From Streptomyces sp. PsTaAH-137 (GTDB taxonomy: Bacteria > Actinomycetota > Actinomycetes > Streptomycetales > Streptomycetaceae), in assembly GCF_003259365.1 (NCBI RefSeq), contig NZ_QLLY01000002.1, forward strand, positions 186,001 through 250,000: 64,000 nt of DNA. Reading direction: 5' to 3'. Below the pieces are notes generated by a model that saw nothing but the letters and a program-made list of their open reading frames with translations, was not told the DNA's origin and made no database searches. The translations under genes were made by a program, and so were the position numbers. This document shows, one piece after another, positions 45,658 through 54,004 of this stretch; the first letter of the stretch is position 1; each line of letters begins with the position of its first letter.

Positions 45658-45695
45658 GCGCCCCTGAGGGCGAGCGAAGCTCGCTCCAGGGGCGC
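45658..45695 (+). terminator. Terminator after the acyl-CoA ligase gene
   Basis: 8-bp outer arms GCGCCCCT / AGGGGCGC with an inner AGCGA-AGC-TCGCT stem, 8 bases beyond the stop. Its 3' arm runs into the interspersed repeat. Confidence 0.6.
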
Positions 45696-45715
45696 GGGGA
45701 ACTGCGCGACCAGCC
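45692..45715. repeat. Interspersed repeat, copy 1
   Basis: 24-base element beginning GCGCGGGGAACTGCGCGACC that recurs exactly at 56803-56826. I recognise it as a common 3'-intergenic repeat of Streptomyces chromosomes. It is followed by a short tandem repeat (CCCGAAGGCGAA twice, 45731-45754). Confidence 0.75.
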
Positions 45716-45760
45716 CCCACCGGAGCCGCACCCGAAGGCGAACCCGAAGGCGAACCCGGG

Positions 45761-46912
45761 TTACAACAGCTCCCGCAGGCGTTCGGCGAGCAGGTCCCAG
45801 CGCCACTTCTCCTCCACCCAGGCGCGCCCCCGCTCCCCCATCCGGGCCCGCAACTCGGCATCGAGCAACAACGGCACCACCCGATCCGCCGCCGCCTCGG
45901 GCGAGCCACCCCGGACGACCCACCCCGTCTCCCCGTCGAGCACGGCGTCCGGCGCCCCGCCGGAGTCCCCGGCGACCACGGGCAACCCGGTGGCGGAGGC
46001 CTCCAGATAGACGATGCCGAGCCCCTCGACGTCCAGGCCCCCGCGCCGCGTCCGGCACGGCATGGCGAACACGTCACCGGCGCCGTAGTGCGCCGGAAGC
46101 TCCGCCCACGGCACCGCGCCCGTGAAGTGCACGGAGTCGGAGACCCCGGTCTCCGCGACGAGCCGCCGCAGCTCCTTCTCGTACGGCCCGCCCCCGACGA
46201 TCAGCAGCACCGCATCCGGCACGGCGGCCAGAATCCGCGGCATGGCCAGGATCAGCGTGTCCTGCCCCTTGCGCGGCACGAGCCGCGAGACGCACACGAC
46301 GACGGGCCGGTCGGCGAGCCCGAGCCGGCCCCGGACCGCGTCCCCTCCCGATCCGGGATGGAAGGTCTTCTCGTCGACCCCGGGCGGCAGTTGGACCATG
46401 CGCGCCGCGGCCTCGGGCGTCAGCGCGGCGGCGATCCGGGAGCGCGTGTACTCGCCCAGGTACGTGATGCAGTCCGTCGACTCGCCGATCCTGCGCAGCA
46501 GTTGGCGGGAGGCGGGCAGCTGGGCCCACCCCGCCTCGTGCCCGTGCGTCGTCGCGACGAGCCGCCGCGCGCCCGCCCTGCGCAGCGCGGAACCCATCAG
46601 CCCGAGCGGCGCGGCCGCCCCGAACCACACGGACGTACAGCCGTGCTCCTTCAGCAGGCCCACCGCGCGCCGGGTCACGCGCGGCGTCGGCAGGAGCATC
46701 GTCGTACGGTCGCGTACGACGGTGAACGGCTGCTCGGCGTCGAAGGCCGCGGTCGCCTCGGCGCCCTCCCGGCCGTGCTTCCACGTGGAGGCGTACACGA
46801 CGAGCTGCTCGGGATCGAGCCTCAGCGCCATGTTGTGCAGGAACGCCTGGATACCACCGGGGCGGGGCGGGAAGTCGTTCGTCACGAGCAGCGTCTTGTT
46901 TGTCTGGTGCAT
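45761..46912 (-). CDS. GT4 glycosyltransferase, PimB'-like mannosyltransferase
   Basis: 383-aa GT-B enzyme of family GT4. The N-terminus LLVTNDFPPRPGGIQAFLHNMA is the acceptor-domain signature shared with PimB' and related mannosyltransferases. The donor domain has VVCVSRLVPRKGQDTLI, LLIVGGGPYEKEL and the EX7E-type motif in GLDVEGLGIVYLEASATGLPVV. It probably transfers mannose from GDP-mannose to phosphatidylinositol mannoside. ATG 46912 is preferred: TACTGT (46926-46921) ends 8 bases upstream with no Shine-Dalgarno. Order matches fadD15-pimB' in mycobacteria. Divergent from the GT87 gene. Confidence 0.88.
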   Translation of the reverse strand: MHQTNKTLLVTNDFPPRPGGIQAFLHNMALRLDPEQLVVYASTWKHGREGAEATAAFDAEQPFTVVRDRTTMLLPTPRVTRRAVGLLKEHGCTSVWFGAAAPLGLMGSALRRAGARRLVATTHGHEAGWAQLPASRQLLRRIGESTDCITYLGEYTRSRIAAALTPEAAARMVQLPPGVDEKTFHPGSGGDAVRGRLGLADRPVVVCVSRLVPRKGQDTLILAMPRILAAVPDAVLLIVGGGPYEKELRRLVAETGVSDSVHFTGAVPWAELPAHYGAGDVFAMPCRTRRGGLDVEGLGIVYLEASATGLPVVAGDSGGAPDAVLDGETGWVVRGGSPEAAADRVVPLLLDAELRARMGERGRAWVEEKWRWDLLAERLRELL

Positions 46913-46992
46913 CGCCGCCGACAGTACCGAACCGGGCCCTCGGATCGCGCCACGCCGCCGGGTTCCATGGCCACGGCACAGTTCCCCCCGGC

Positions 46993-48246
46993 ATGATGAG
47001 TCGAATGAAGACGCGAAATCCCTCCGCACTCCTGTTCACCTGGGCTCTGACCAGGACCCTGCTCCTGCTCTGCGTCTTCAAGGTCATCGTCGTCCCCGGA
47101 CCGGACGTGACCAGCGATGTCTCGGTGATCTACCACGGCTGGTTCGACATTCTGCGTACCGGAACGTTCCCTCTGGACGACGTGACGTGGCAGTACCCGC
47201 CGGCCGCGGCGGTCGCGATCCTCTCGCCGGCCCTGCTGCCGTTCCTCGAATACGCCTCCGCGTTCTTCCTGCTCGCCTTCCTGGCGGACGCGGTCGTCTT
47301 CCTGATGCTGCTCCACCTGTCCGGCCGGCCGTACGCGTCGCGGCGCGGGGTGTGGGTGTGGGTCGTCGGCCTGCCGCTGCTCGGACAGACCGTCTACGCG
47401 CGCTACGACGTGATGGTCACCGCCGTCGCGGTCGCCGCGCTGCTCGCCGCCGCCCGGCACCCGAAGGCCGCGGGGGTGCTGGCCGCGATCGGCGCGATGC
47501 TGAAGGTCTGGCCCGCGCTGCTGCTGCTCGGCACCCGGCGCGGCCGGGCCACCCGGGAGTCGTGGGGCGCGGCCGCGCTGACGGCGGGCGGGCTGATCCT
47601 GGCCTTCATGATCGCGATGCCGGGCGCGATGGCCTTCCTGACCTTCCAGCGGGACCGGGGCACCGAGGTCGAGTCGCTGGGCTCGCTCGTCTTCCATGTG
47701 GCACGGCAGTTCGGCTGGTCGGGCACGGTGCAGCTGAACTACGGCTCGGTGGAGTTCCTCGGCCCGTACGTGGACCTGGTGAGCATGTTCGCGCAGGTGC
47801 TGACCGCGCTCGCCTTCGGCTGGCTGCTGCTGTGGCGGCTCAAGGCACGCGCCTGGGGACCGGCCACGCTCGCCGACGCGGCGCTCACGGCGGTGCTGCT
47901 GTTCACGACCACCAGCCGGGTCATCAGCCCGCAGTACATGCTGTGGCTGGTCGGGCTCGCGGCGGTCTGTCTGCTGTTCCGTGAGAGCCGGATGGCGCTG
48001 CCGGTGTGGCTGGTGCTCGCGGCCACGTTCGTCACCTTCCTGGAGTTCCCGATCTGGTTCTCGCACGTGGTCGCGAGCGACGCGCTGGGGCTCACCCTGC
48101 TGCTGGTCCGCAACGGCCTGCTGGTCGTGGCGTCCCTGTCGGCCTGCCGCCGCCTGTGGCGGGCGACGGTGACCGAACCGCGCCGCGCCGAGCGCAGCCC
48201 GCTTCCCGCTCAGGCCACCCGTGAGAACTCGGTGATCGGCTCCTGA
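46993..48246 (+). CDS. GT87-like polyprenyl-phosphate mannosyltransferase
   Basis: 417-aa polytopic membrane protein with about 10 hydrophobic segments and the DUF2029/GT87 features: early acidic loop (VPGPDVTSDVSVIYHGWFDIL), WQYPPAAAVAILSPALLP, ARYDVMVTAVAVAALLAA and KVWPALLLLG. This fits a GT-C enzyme using polyprenol-phosphate mannose for outer lipoglycan or protein mannosylation. Start ATG 46993 (ATG 46996 is equally possible). Divergent from the PimB-like gene, suggesting a shared phospholipid-mannoside role. Its 3' end overlaps the convergent MATE gene by 37 bases. Confidence 0.85.
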   Translation: MMSRMKTRNPSALLFTWALTRTLLLLCVFKVIVVPGPDVTSDVSVIYHGWFDILRTGTFPLDDVTWQYPPAAAVAILSPALLPFLEYASAFFLLAFLADAVVFLMLLHLSGRPYASRRGVWVWVVGLPLLGQTVYARYDVMVTAVAVAALLAAARHPKAAGVLAAIGAMLKVWPALLLLGTRRGRATRESWGAAALTAGGLILAFMIAMPGAMAFLTFQRDRGTEVESLGSLVFHVARQFGWSGTVQLNYGSVEFLGPYVDLVSMFAQVLTALAFGWLLLWRLKARAWGPATLADAALTAVLLFTTTSRVISPQYMLWLVGLAAVCLLFRESRMALPVWLVLAATFVTFLEFPIWFSHVVASDALGLTLLLVRNGLLVVASLSACRRLWRATVTEPRRAERSPLPAQATRENSVIGS

Positions 48247-49541
48247 GCCGTCGCCCGCCGGGCCAGGAACAGCAGGGCCGCGCACTGCACGGCCATGGCG
48301 GCCCCGAGCGCGGCGCACACCCCGGGCAGCCCCCAGAGCTCTGACAGCCAGAGGGCGCACGGGAGTTGCAGGGCGGTCCCGAGCAGCGTCACCCGCAGCA
48401 CCCGGCCCGCTCCCCCGCTGCCCTCGAAGACACCGCCCAGCGCGATGAAGGCGGCCATCAGCACCAGGTACGGGCCCACGCAGCGCAGGAACAGGGCGGC
48501 CTCGGCGGTGACGGCGTGCGGCGCCCCGAACGCCCGCGGCAGCCACGGCGCGAGCACGAGGAAGAGCCCGGCCGCGGCGAGCCCCGCCGCCCCGGCCACC
48601 AGGACCGCCTGCCGCCCGATGGCGCGGCGCTCGTCGCGGCCCGCGCCCCGGCGGTGCGCGGTGTGGATGGAGGCGGCCTGGCGCACCGCGTAGGCGGCCA
48701 TCGTCGCGAGGTAGAGGATCTTGTAGGCGACGGCGTACGCGGCCACCGACGTCACCCCGAGCCGCGCCACGACCGCGATCAGCGCGAGCGCGCCCGTCTG
48801 CCGCACGGTGAAGTCGGCGGACATGGGCAGGCCGGTGCGCAGGGTGCGCCGCACGGAGGCGGCCGGGCGCTCCCCCACGGTCGCCGTGCGGGCTGCCCGC
48901 AGCACCGGGTCGCGCCGCAGCACCACGACCCCCACGGCCAGGGCGACGAGCCGGGCCGCCACCGTGGCGACGGCGGCGCCCACGACCCCGTACGCGTGGA
49001 TGAGCAGCGGGTCCAGGACGAGGATCAGGCCGTTGGCGAGCAGGGCCAGCCGCATCGGGGTGCGGGTGTCGCCCGCGCCCTTGAGGAGCCCGTCGACGAG
49101 CTGCTGCGCGAAGAAGACGGCCATGCCGGGCATGGAGACCGCGAAGTACGAGGTGGCGAGCCGCAGCGCGCCCTGCTCGTCCCCGCCGCCCAGCACCAGC
49201 CGCGCCAGGTCCGACCGGAACAGCCAGCCGCCGGCCACGACGACCGGCACGATCAGCGCGCACAGCCCGGCCCCGCCGCGCGCCGCGGCCCGCACCGCGC
49301 CCGGGTCCCCGGCGCCCCGCGCGTGGGCCACCAGCACGGTCGCGCCGGAGCCGAAGACGAGGGCCACGCCGAGCAGCACGTTCTCCACGTTCGTGGCGAC
49401 GGCCACGGCGGCGACGGCGTCGCCCCCGAGCCGGGCCACCCACACGGTGTTGATGATCCCGGCCGCCACGGAGGCGAGCAGCGAGAAGTAGACGGGCCGT
49501 GCCAGCCCGATGAGTGTTCTGCGGTGTTCGGTGTCCGTCAT
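48210..49541 (-). CDS. MATE family efflux transporter
   Basis: 443-aa, about 12-segment antiporter of the MATE family. Family features include GLARPVYFSLLASVAAGIINTVWVARLGGDAVAAVAVATN, SYFAVSMPGMAVFFAQQLVDGLLKGAGDTRTPM (end of the first half with the GDTRTP hallmark), and the repeated second half. It should export cationic compounds or drugs using Na+ or H+. ATG 49541 with GGGGCGGGA upstream. Divergent from a PadR regulator with a long shared operator, which indicates a regulated efflux pair. Confidence 0.92.
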   Translation of the reverse strand: MTDTEHRRTLIGLARPVYFSLLASVAAGIINTVWVARLGGDAVAAVAVATNVENVLLGVALVFGSGATVLVAHARGAGDPGAVRAAARGGAGLCALIVPVVVAGGWLFRSDLARLVLGGGDEQGALRLATSYFAVSMPGMAVFFAQQLVDGLLKGAGDTRTPMRLALLANGLILVLDPLLIHAYGVVGAAVATVAARLVALAVGVVVLRRDPVLRAARTATVGERPAASVRRTLRTGLPMSADFTVRQTGALALIAVVARLGVTSVAAYAVAYKILYLATMAAYAVRQAASIHTAHRRGAGRDERRAIGRQAVLVAGAAGLAAAGLFLVLAPWLPRAFGAPHAVTAEAALFLRCVGPYLVLMAAFIALGGVFEGSGGAGRVLRVTLLGTALQLPCALWLSELWGLPGVCAALGAAMAVQCAALLFLARRATAQEPITEFSRVA

Positions 49542-49570
49542 TCCCGCCCCTGATCCCATCCCGACAGCCC

Positions 49571-49618
49571 CCATGCCTCTTTTAGAGGTATTGATTACCT
49601 CGAAAAGAGGTAGCATGG
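49571..49618. promoter_or_regulatory. Extended dyad operator between MATE and padR genes
   Basis: 15-bp arms CCTCTTTTAGAGGTA (49576-49590) and TACCTCGAAAAGAGG (49596-49610), one mismatch, 5-base spacer, with outer CCATGC/GCATGG extensions. It is AT-richer than its surroundings and lies between the two divergent starts, where a PadR dimer could repress both genes. Confidence 0.8.
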
Positions 49619-49653
49619 GCGTCCCCGCATTCACAATTCCCACCGGAGGCCGC

Positions 49654-50181
49654 GTGCTGGAGCTGCCGATTCTCGGCTTCCTCTGTGAACGGCCGCTGCA
49701 CGGCTATGAGTTGAAGGAGCGCATCAAGGCGCTGCACGGCCATGTCCGTCCGGTCAGCGACGGCGCGCTCTACCCGGCGATCGCCCGGCTGGTGAAGGCG
49801 GGCAGGCTCGTCGAGCACACGGTGCCCGGCACGCGCGCGGCCCAGCGGCGGGTACTCACGCTCACCGACGCGGGCCGCGCGGACCTCCTCGACCGCCTGC
49901 GCCGGCCGAAGGACATCGAGATCAGCGACCACACCCGCTTCAACACGCTCCTGGCGTTCCTGCGCCATCTGTCCGACCCCGCCGAGCAGGCCGCCGTCCT
50001 GCGCCGCCGCCTGGACTTCCTGGAGACCCCCGCGAGCTTCTTCTACGACGCGGAGGGCCGGCCGGTGCGCGCGGAGGAGCCCGACGACCTGTTCCGGCGC
50101 GGCATGCTGGAGGTGGCGCGGGCGACGGGCCGGGCCGAGCGGGCCTGGCTGCGGGAAGCCCTCAGCACGCTCCCGGGCTGA
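49654..50181 (+). CDS. PadR family transcriptional regulator
   Basis: 175-aa PadR regulator. It starts VLELPILGFLCERPLHGYELKERIK, the PadR winged-helix signature, followed by VSDGALYPAIARLVKAGRLVEH and a C-terminal helical dimerisation part (HTRFNTLLAFLRHL, AAVLRRRLDFLE). GTG 49654 is chosen because GGAGG sits 5 bases upstream and the family normally begins here; in-frame ATG 49615 lies within the operator. It probably represses the divergent MATE gene and itself through the dyad at 49571-49618. Confidence 0.9.
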   Translation: MLELPILGFLCERPLHGYELKERIKALHGHVRPVSDGALYPAIARLVKAGRLVEHTVPGTRAAQRRVLTLTDAGRADLLDRLRRPKDIEISDHTRFNTLLAFLRHLSDPAEQAAVLRRRLDFLETPASFFYDAEGRPVRAEEPDDLFRRGMLEVARATGRAERAWLREALSTLPG

Positions 50182-50185
50182 CCGG

Positions 50186-51394
50186 TCAGCCCAGCTCGTC
50201 CCGCACGTAGGACCGCCAGCGCGCCACGAGCTCCCGCTCGTCGACGCCGAGCACGCTCTGCGCCGCGGCGTCCACGGCCCCGGCGCGCTGCCGGTGGCCG
50301 CCGACCGCCTTGTAGAAGGCGTTGAGCTTCTCCTCGCCCCAGTCGTCGGCGATCATCCGGCAGGCCAGCCAGCCGGACTCGTAGGCCTGCGCGAGGTCGG
50401 CGGAGTCGCCGCTGAAGCCGAAGTCGGCGTCGTCCGGGAGCGTGCCGGGGGCCGAGCCGCCGCGTACCGCGCGCTGCAGCTCGGGCGCGGCCTGGGCCGG
50501 GGTGCGGCCGCTGCCGCGGTAGCCGGCCCAGTCCGCGTACCCCTCCGACAGCCACAGCGGGGTCGCCGCCGAGGTGTGCGCCCGCGTCGCCACGTGCGTC
50601 GTCTCGTGGGTGAGGACGACCTGCTTGCCGAAGTACCCGAGCACGCTGTACGCCTCGGGGTTGATGATCACCCGGTCCGCGGGCGCGGTGCGCGAGCCGC
50701 CCGCCTCACCGGTCGTGACGGCCGCGATGCCCTGATAGCCGGAGGCCGGCGCGCCCAGCAACTCGCCCATGCCGTCCAGCGACTTGGGGACCACGACGAC
50801 CACCCGCCGCGCCCAGTCGGTGCCCCACGCGCTGTCCACGGCGGGCACCGCGTCGTCGGCGTCGTCGGCGTAGGAGCGCAGCGCCGAGCGGCGCTGGCCC
50901 ACCCCGAGGACCAGGCTGTGCTCGCCCTTCACCACCGTCACCCGGCCCTGGTCCCAGAGCTGGTCCGCGGACTTCTTCGCGGGCCGGTCGTCGGTGACGT
51001 ACCAGTGCCCGGTCCGCAGGCGGAGCGTGAGGGTGCGCTCGGTGACGACGGGGGCCTTGTCGTAGCCCTCGACGCGGTAGCGCAGTTCGGCGGTGGCGGT
51101 GGCGCGGGCGTGCTCGGTGCGGCCGAGCCGGGTGAGCCGGTAGCTCCAGCCGTCGAGCGGGACCTCCGCGAGGTCGGACAGGAGGGCCGGGTCCGCGTCG
51201 CCGGTGGCCCGGTACGCCGCCGTGTCCCCCGCGACGACCGCCGCGGCCCGCCGGTCCAGGACGTGCTGCACGGCCGTCGAGCGGGCGTCCGACGGCGCTC
51301 CGTCCCCGCCGCCGCAGGCGGACATGGCGGCGAGCAGGGCGCCGAGCGCCACGAAGGAGCCCGCCCTGCTCATCGCACGCCGACGACCAGCCAT
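50186..51394 (-). CDS. Lipoprotein with HExxH zinc-peptidase domain
   Basis: 402-aa secreted lipoprotein. The signal peptide ends in a lipobox-like MSAC (Cys about residue 27: ALGALLAAMSACGGG). The middle is a beta-rich region (about 40-150). The C-terminal half carries VVLTHETTHVATRAH, an HExxH zinc motif with catalytic Glu, and a third ligand in LSEGYADWAGY, the gluzincin (peptidase MA-like) arrangement. ATG 51394. It ends 4 bases from the padR stop, convergently. Likely a cell-surface metallopeptidase; substrate unknown. Confidence 0.85.
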   Translation of the reverse strand: MAGRRRAMSRAGSFVALGALLAAMSACGGGDGAPSDARSTAVQHVLDRRAAAVVAGDTAAYRATGDADPALLSDLAEVPLDGWSYRLTRLGRTEHARATATAELRYRVEGYDKAPVVTERTLTLRLRTGHWYVTDDRPAKKSADQLWDQGRVTVVKGEHSLVLGVGQRRSALRSYADDADDAVPAVDSAWGTDWARRVVVVVPKSLDGMGELLGAPASGYQGIAAVTTGEAGGSRTAPADRVIINPEAYSVLGYFGKQVVLTHETTHVATRAHTSAATPLWLSEGYADWAGYRGSGRTPAQAAPELQRAVRGGSAPGTLPDDADFGFSGDSADLAQAYESGWLACRMIADDWGEEKLNAFYKAVGGHRQRAGAVDAAAQSVLGVDERELVARWRSYVRDELG

Positions 51395-51429
51395 CCTGCC
51401 GATCGTACGGCGGTCCGGGCCGAAGGCGC

Positions 51430-52464
51430 CTACGGCCGGGTCACGGATGAGACGGGCATCATGCCGACGGGGTCGTAGCGGACCGCGGCGCCCGGGTAGG
51501 GCGCGTGGATCACCTGCCCGTTGCCCGCGTAGATGCCGACGTGGCTGGCGTCGTTCCGGTAGGTGACCAGATCACCGGGGCGGGCCTGCGACAGGGACAC
51601 CTGCTGCCCCGCGTACCGCTGCGCCTGCGAGGTGCGCGGCAGGCCGACGCCCGCCTGCGCGTACGACCACTGGGTCAGGCCCGAACAGTCGAACCCGGAG
51701 GGTCCGTTGGCCCCCCAGACGTAGGGCTTGCCGAGCGCGGACTGCGCGGCGGCCAGGGCCGCGGCGGCCCGCGAGGAGGACGCCGGGCCCGCGCCCGCGA
51801 GATCGGGGCGGGCGCCGCCGCGCGAGGCCCGCTCGAACGCGGCCCGGTCGGGGCCGGTCATGGAGTTGAGCAGCCGCCGCGCCTTGGCCAGCTTCTTCTC
51901 GACGGTGTGCTTGTGCCGGGCCACGGCCTTGCGGCTGCGGTCCAGCTCGGCGAGCTGCCGCTGGGCCTCGGCCCGCTGCTGCGCCGACTGCCGCTGGGCC
52001 TCCTGGAGTTCCGCCAGGTCGTCGGCCTGCCGGGCGCTGATCCGGTCCATCGTGCCGGCCCGGTCGAGATAGCCCTCGGGGTCGGAGGAGAGCATCAGGA
52101 CGAGCGAGGGATCCATGCCGCCGGTGCGGTACTGCGCGCCGGCCACCATGCCGAGCGCCTGCCGCATCCTGTTGATCCGCTCCTGCCCGCGGGCCACCTC
52201 GTCCTGGGTCCTGGCCAGGTCCTTGCGGAGCCGGTCGGCGCGCTCGTCCGCCTTGTTGAAGGACTCGGTGGCCTGCTCCGCCTGCTCGTAGAGGCGGTCC
52301 ACCTCCGCCTTGGTGTCGGCGGGCTTGTCCTGCGGCGCGGCCCCCGCGGGAGCGGCGCCGAGCGCGGCGACGGCTCCCGCCGCGGCCACGGTCAGGACGG
52401 TGACACGCGTCCCGAGGTCGAACCCTGACTGCCGAGAGTGCGCTGTACGGCGATGGGACCCCAC
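51430..52464 (-). CDS. Secreted NlpC/P60 (C40) peptidoglycan hydrolase, copy 1
   Basis: 344-aa secreted endopeptidase expected to cut the D-Glu-diaminopimelate bond of peptidoglycan. A signal peptide (TVLTVAAAGAVAALGAAPAGAAP) is followed by a coiled-coil region (about 45-215), then the C-terminal NlpC/P60 domain with Cys in SGFDCSGLTQW, His in ASHVGIYAG and His/polar in GQVIHAPYPG. GTG 52464 with GGGGAG 9 bases upstream is preferred to in-frame ATG 52545. It is paralogous to the next gene upstream, including the N-terminal SHRR/TRVTVLT block. Confidence 0.92.
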   Translation of the reverse strand: MGSHRRTAHSRQSGFDLGTRVTVLTVAAAGAVAALGAAPAGAAPQDKPADTKAEVDRLYEQAEQATESFNKADERADRLRKDLARTQDEVARGQERINRMRQALGMVAGAQYRTGGMDPSLVLMLSSDPEGYLDRAGTMDRISARQADDLAELQEAQRQSAQQRAEAQRQLAELDRSRKAVARHKHTVEKKLAKARRLLNSMTGPDRAAFERASRGGARPDLAGAGPASSSRAAAALAAAQSALGKPYVWGANGPSGFDCSGLTQWSYAQAGVGLPRTSQAQRYAGQQVSLSQARPGDLVTYRNDASHVGIYAGNGQVIHAPYPGAAVRYDPVGMMPVSSVTRP

Positions 52465-52526
52465 GGGCGACAGCTCCCCTTCCGCTGACGGTCCCCCATG
52501 CTCGTGCTCGGGGGAAGTGCGGGCCG

Positions 52527-52556
52527 ACAGTAGCCGCGCAACCACCCCCTCACCAA
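52527..52556 (-). promoter_or_regulatory. Promoter of NlpC/P60 copy 1
   Basis: On the minus strand TTGGTG (52556-52551), 18-base spacer, TACTGT (52532-52527). A hairpin at 52583-52618 separates it from the upstream paralogue, so the two hydrolase genes are independently transcribed. Confidence 0.55.
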
Positions 52557-52582
52557 AGACCCTTCACGGGCCGCACACAGCT

Positions 52583-52618
52583 GCGCCCCGCCTCTGACGC
52601 AGGTCATGGGCGGGGCGC
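52583..52618 (-). terminator. Terminator of NlpC/P60 copy 2
   Basis: 10-bp perfect stem GCGCCCCGCC / GGCGGGGCGC with a 16-base loop, about 75 bases past the stop of copy 2. Confidence 0.55.
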
Positions 52619-52692
52619 GGGGTCAGCGAAAGGTGTCGGGATTCGCCCGAACGGGCGCGTTTTCCGATCTCCTCAGGCCGTTGGTACGAGGA

Positions 52693-53718
52693 TCAGATGC
52701 GGACGCCGAACTGGAACGAACCGATCGTGCTCATCGACTCGTAGCGGACGACGGCACCGGGGTGCGGGGCGTGCAGCACCTGGCCGTTGCCGGCGTACAG
52801 GCCGACGTGCGCGAGGTTGTTGAAGAAGACGAGGTCACCGGGCTTGAGCTGGCTCATGCCTATCTTGGTGCCGTCGTTCTGCTGCGTGTACGTGGTCCGG
52901 GTGATGCCGACGCCGGCCACGTTGTACGCGTACTGGGTCAGGCCCGAGCAGTCGTACGAATTGGGGCCGGTGCCGCCGGAGACGTACGGCTTGCCGAGCT
53001 GGGTGGCCGCGGCGCTCAGGGCGGCGGCGCCGTACTTGGAGGCGGCCGCCTCGTTGCCGAGGTCGACGCGGCTCGCGGAGGAGCGGCTGGCGCGGGTCTC
53101 GGCGTCGGCCATCTTCTGACGCTCGGCGGCGGTCAGGGAGTTGAGCAGCTTCTGCGCCTCGCTCAGCTTGCCCTGGACTTCCTTCTTCTTCTTGCCGAGC
53201 TCGGTGCGGGTGTCCGCGAGGTCCTTGAGCTTCTCGGCGGCCTCGGCGCGCTCCTGGGCGAGCGTGCGCTGCTTCGCCTGGACCTTCTTCAGCGACTCCA
53301 GCTGCTGCGCGGAGAGCGCGTCGAGCGTGGAGGCCTTGTCGAGGTAGTCGTCCGGGTCGGCGGAGAGGAAGAGCTGGACCGAGGAGTCGATGCCGCCGGA
53401 GCGGTACTGCTCACTGGCCATCGTGCCGATGCCGGTGCGCAGTTGGTTGAGCTCGTCCTGCTCGCGGGCGACCTTGTCCTGGAGGTCGCCGATCTCCTTC
53501 TCGAGCTTCTTCTGCTTCTCCTTGGCCCCGTTGTAGAGGTCGGTGGCCTTCCCCGCCTCTTCGTAGAGCTTGTCGACCTTGGCCTTGACCTCGCTCTTGT
53601 CGGGCTTGGGCGCGGCGTTGGCCGCCTGCGACGTGAGGGCCACGGCAGCGGCGGCGGTCGCGGTGAGCACGGTCACACGGGTGCGGCTCGGCTGCTTGGG
53701 TCGACGGTGGGACGCCAC
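52693..53718 (-). CDS. Secreted NlpC/P60 (C40) peptidoglycan hydrolase, copy 2
   Basis: 341-aa paralogue of copy 1. Signal peptide TVLTATAAAAVALTSQAANAAP, long coiled coil rich in Lys/Glu (about 40-215), then the NlpC/P60 domain: Cys in NSYDCSGLTQYAYN, His in LAHVGLYAGNG, then VLHAPHPGAVVRY. GTG 53718 with AAGGAG 8 bases upstream is chosen over ATG 53790. In mycobacteria the related Rv2190c is found at the corresponding position. A promoter and a dyad lie in the 286-base region upstream, so copy 2 may be controlled differently from copy 1. Confidence 0.92.
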   Translation of the reverse strand: MASHRRPKQPSRTRVTVLTATAAAAVALTSQAANAAPKPDKSEVKAKVDKLYEEAGKATDLYNGAKEKQKKLEKEIGDLQDKVAREQDELNQLRTGIGTMASEQYRSGGIDSSVQLFLSADPDDYLDKASTLDALSAQQLESLKKVQAKQRTLAQERAEAAEKLKDLADTRTELGKKKKEVQGKLSEAQKLLNSLTAAERQKMADAETRASRSSASRVDLGNEAAASKYGAAALSAAATQLGKPYVSGGTGPNSYDCSGLTQYAYNVAGVGITRTTYTQQNDGTKIGMSQLKPGDLVFFNNLAHVGLYAGNGQVLHAPHPGAVVRYESMSTIGSFQFGVRI

Positions 53719-53829
53719 GAAGGCGAGCTCCTTCTTCCTCCAGCCGCCCAAAGAACACCCGATGGGCGGTGCCCCTCCACCGCCACTCACCTCATGTGAG
53801 TGATCAACCGAGCGGAGGTTCGAGGCTCG

Positions 53830-53859
53830 ACCCTAGTGACCTTCTTGTGATCAGTTCAA
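53830..53859 (-). promoter_or_regulatory. Promoter of NlpC/P60 copy 2
   Basis: On the minus strand TTGAAC (53859-53854), 18-base spacer, TAGGGT (53835-53830). The leader is about 105 nt and includes a CACTCAC/GTGAGTG hairpin (about 53784-53802). Upstream of the -35 is an 8-bp inverted repeat, CACTGCAT (53887-53894) and ATGCAGTG (53913-53920), a possible activator site. Confidence 0.6.
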
Positions 53860-54004
53860 ATCCTGTCGGGAAAAATCTCGGTCACCCACTGCATTCTTTG
53901 CACTCAACTCACATGCAGTGATGTCGCTTTGACGCTACGTTGCGTGAAGGTTTCGCCAATTCGGGCAAGTGGAACGGAGGTTGCGGCTCCACCGAATGCG
54001 GACA

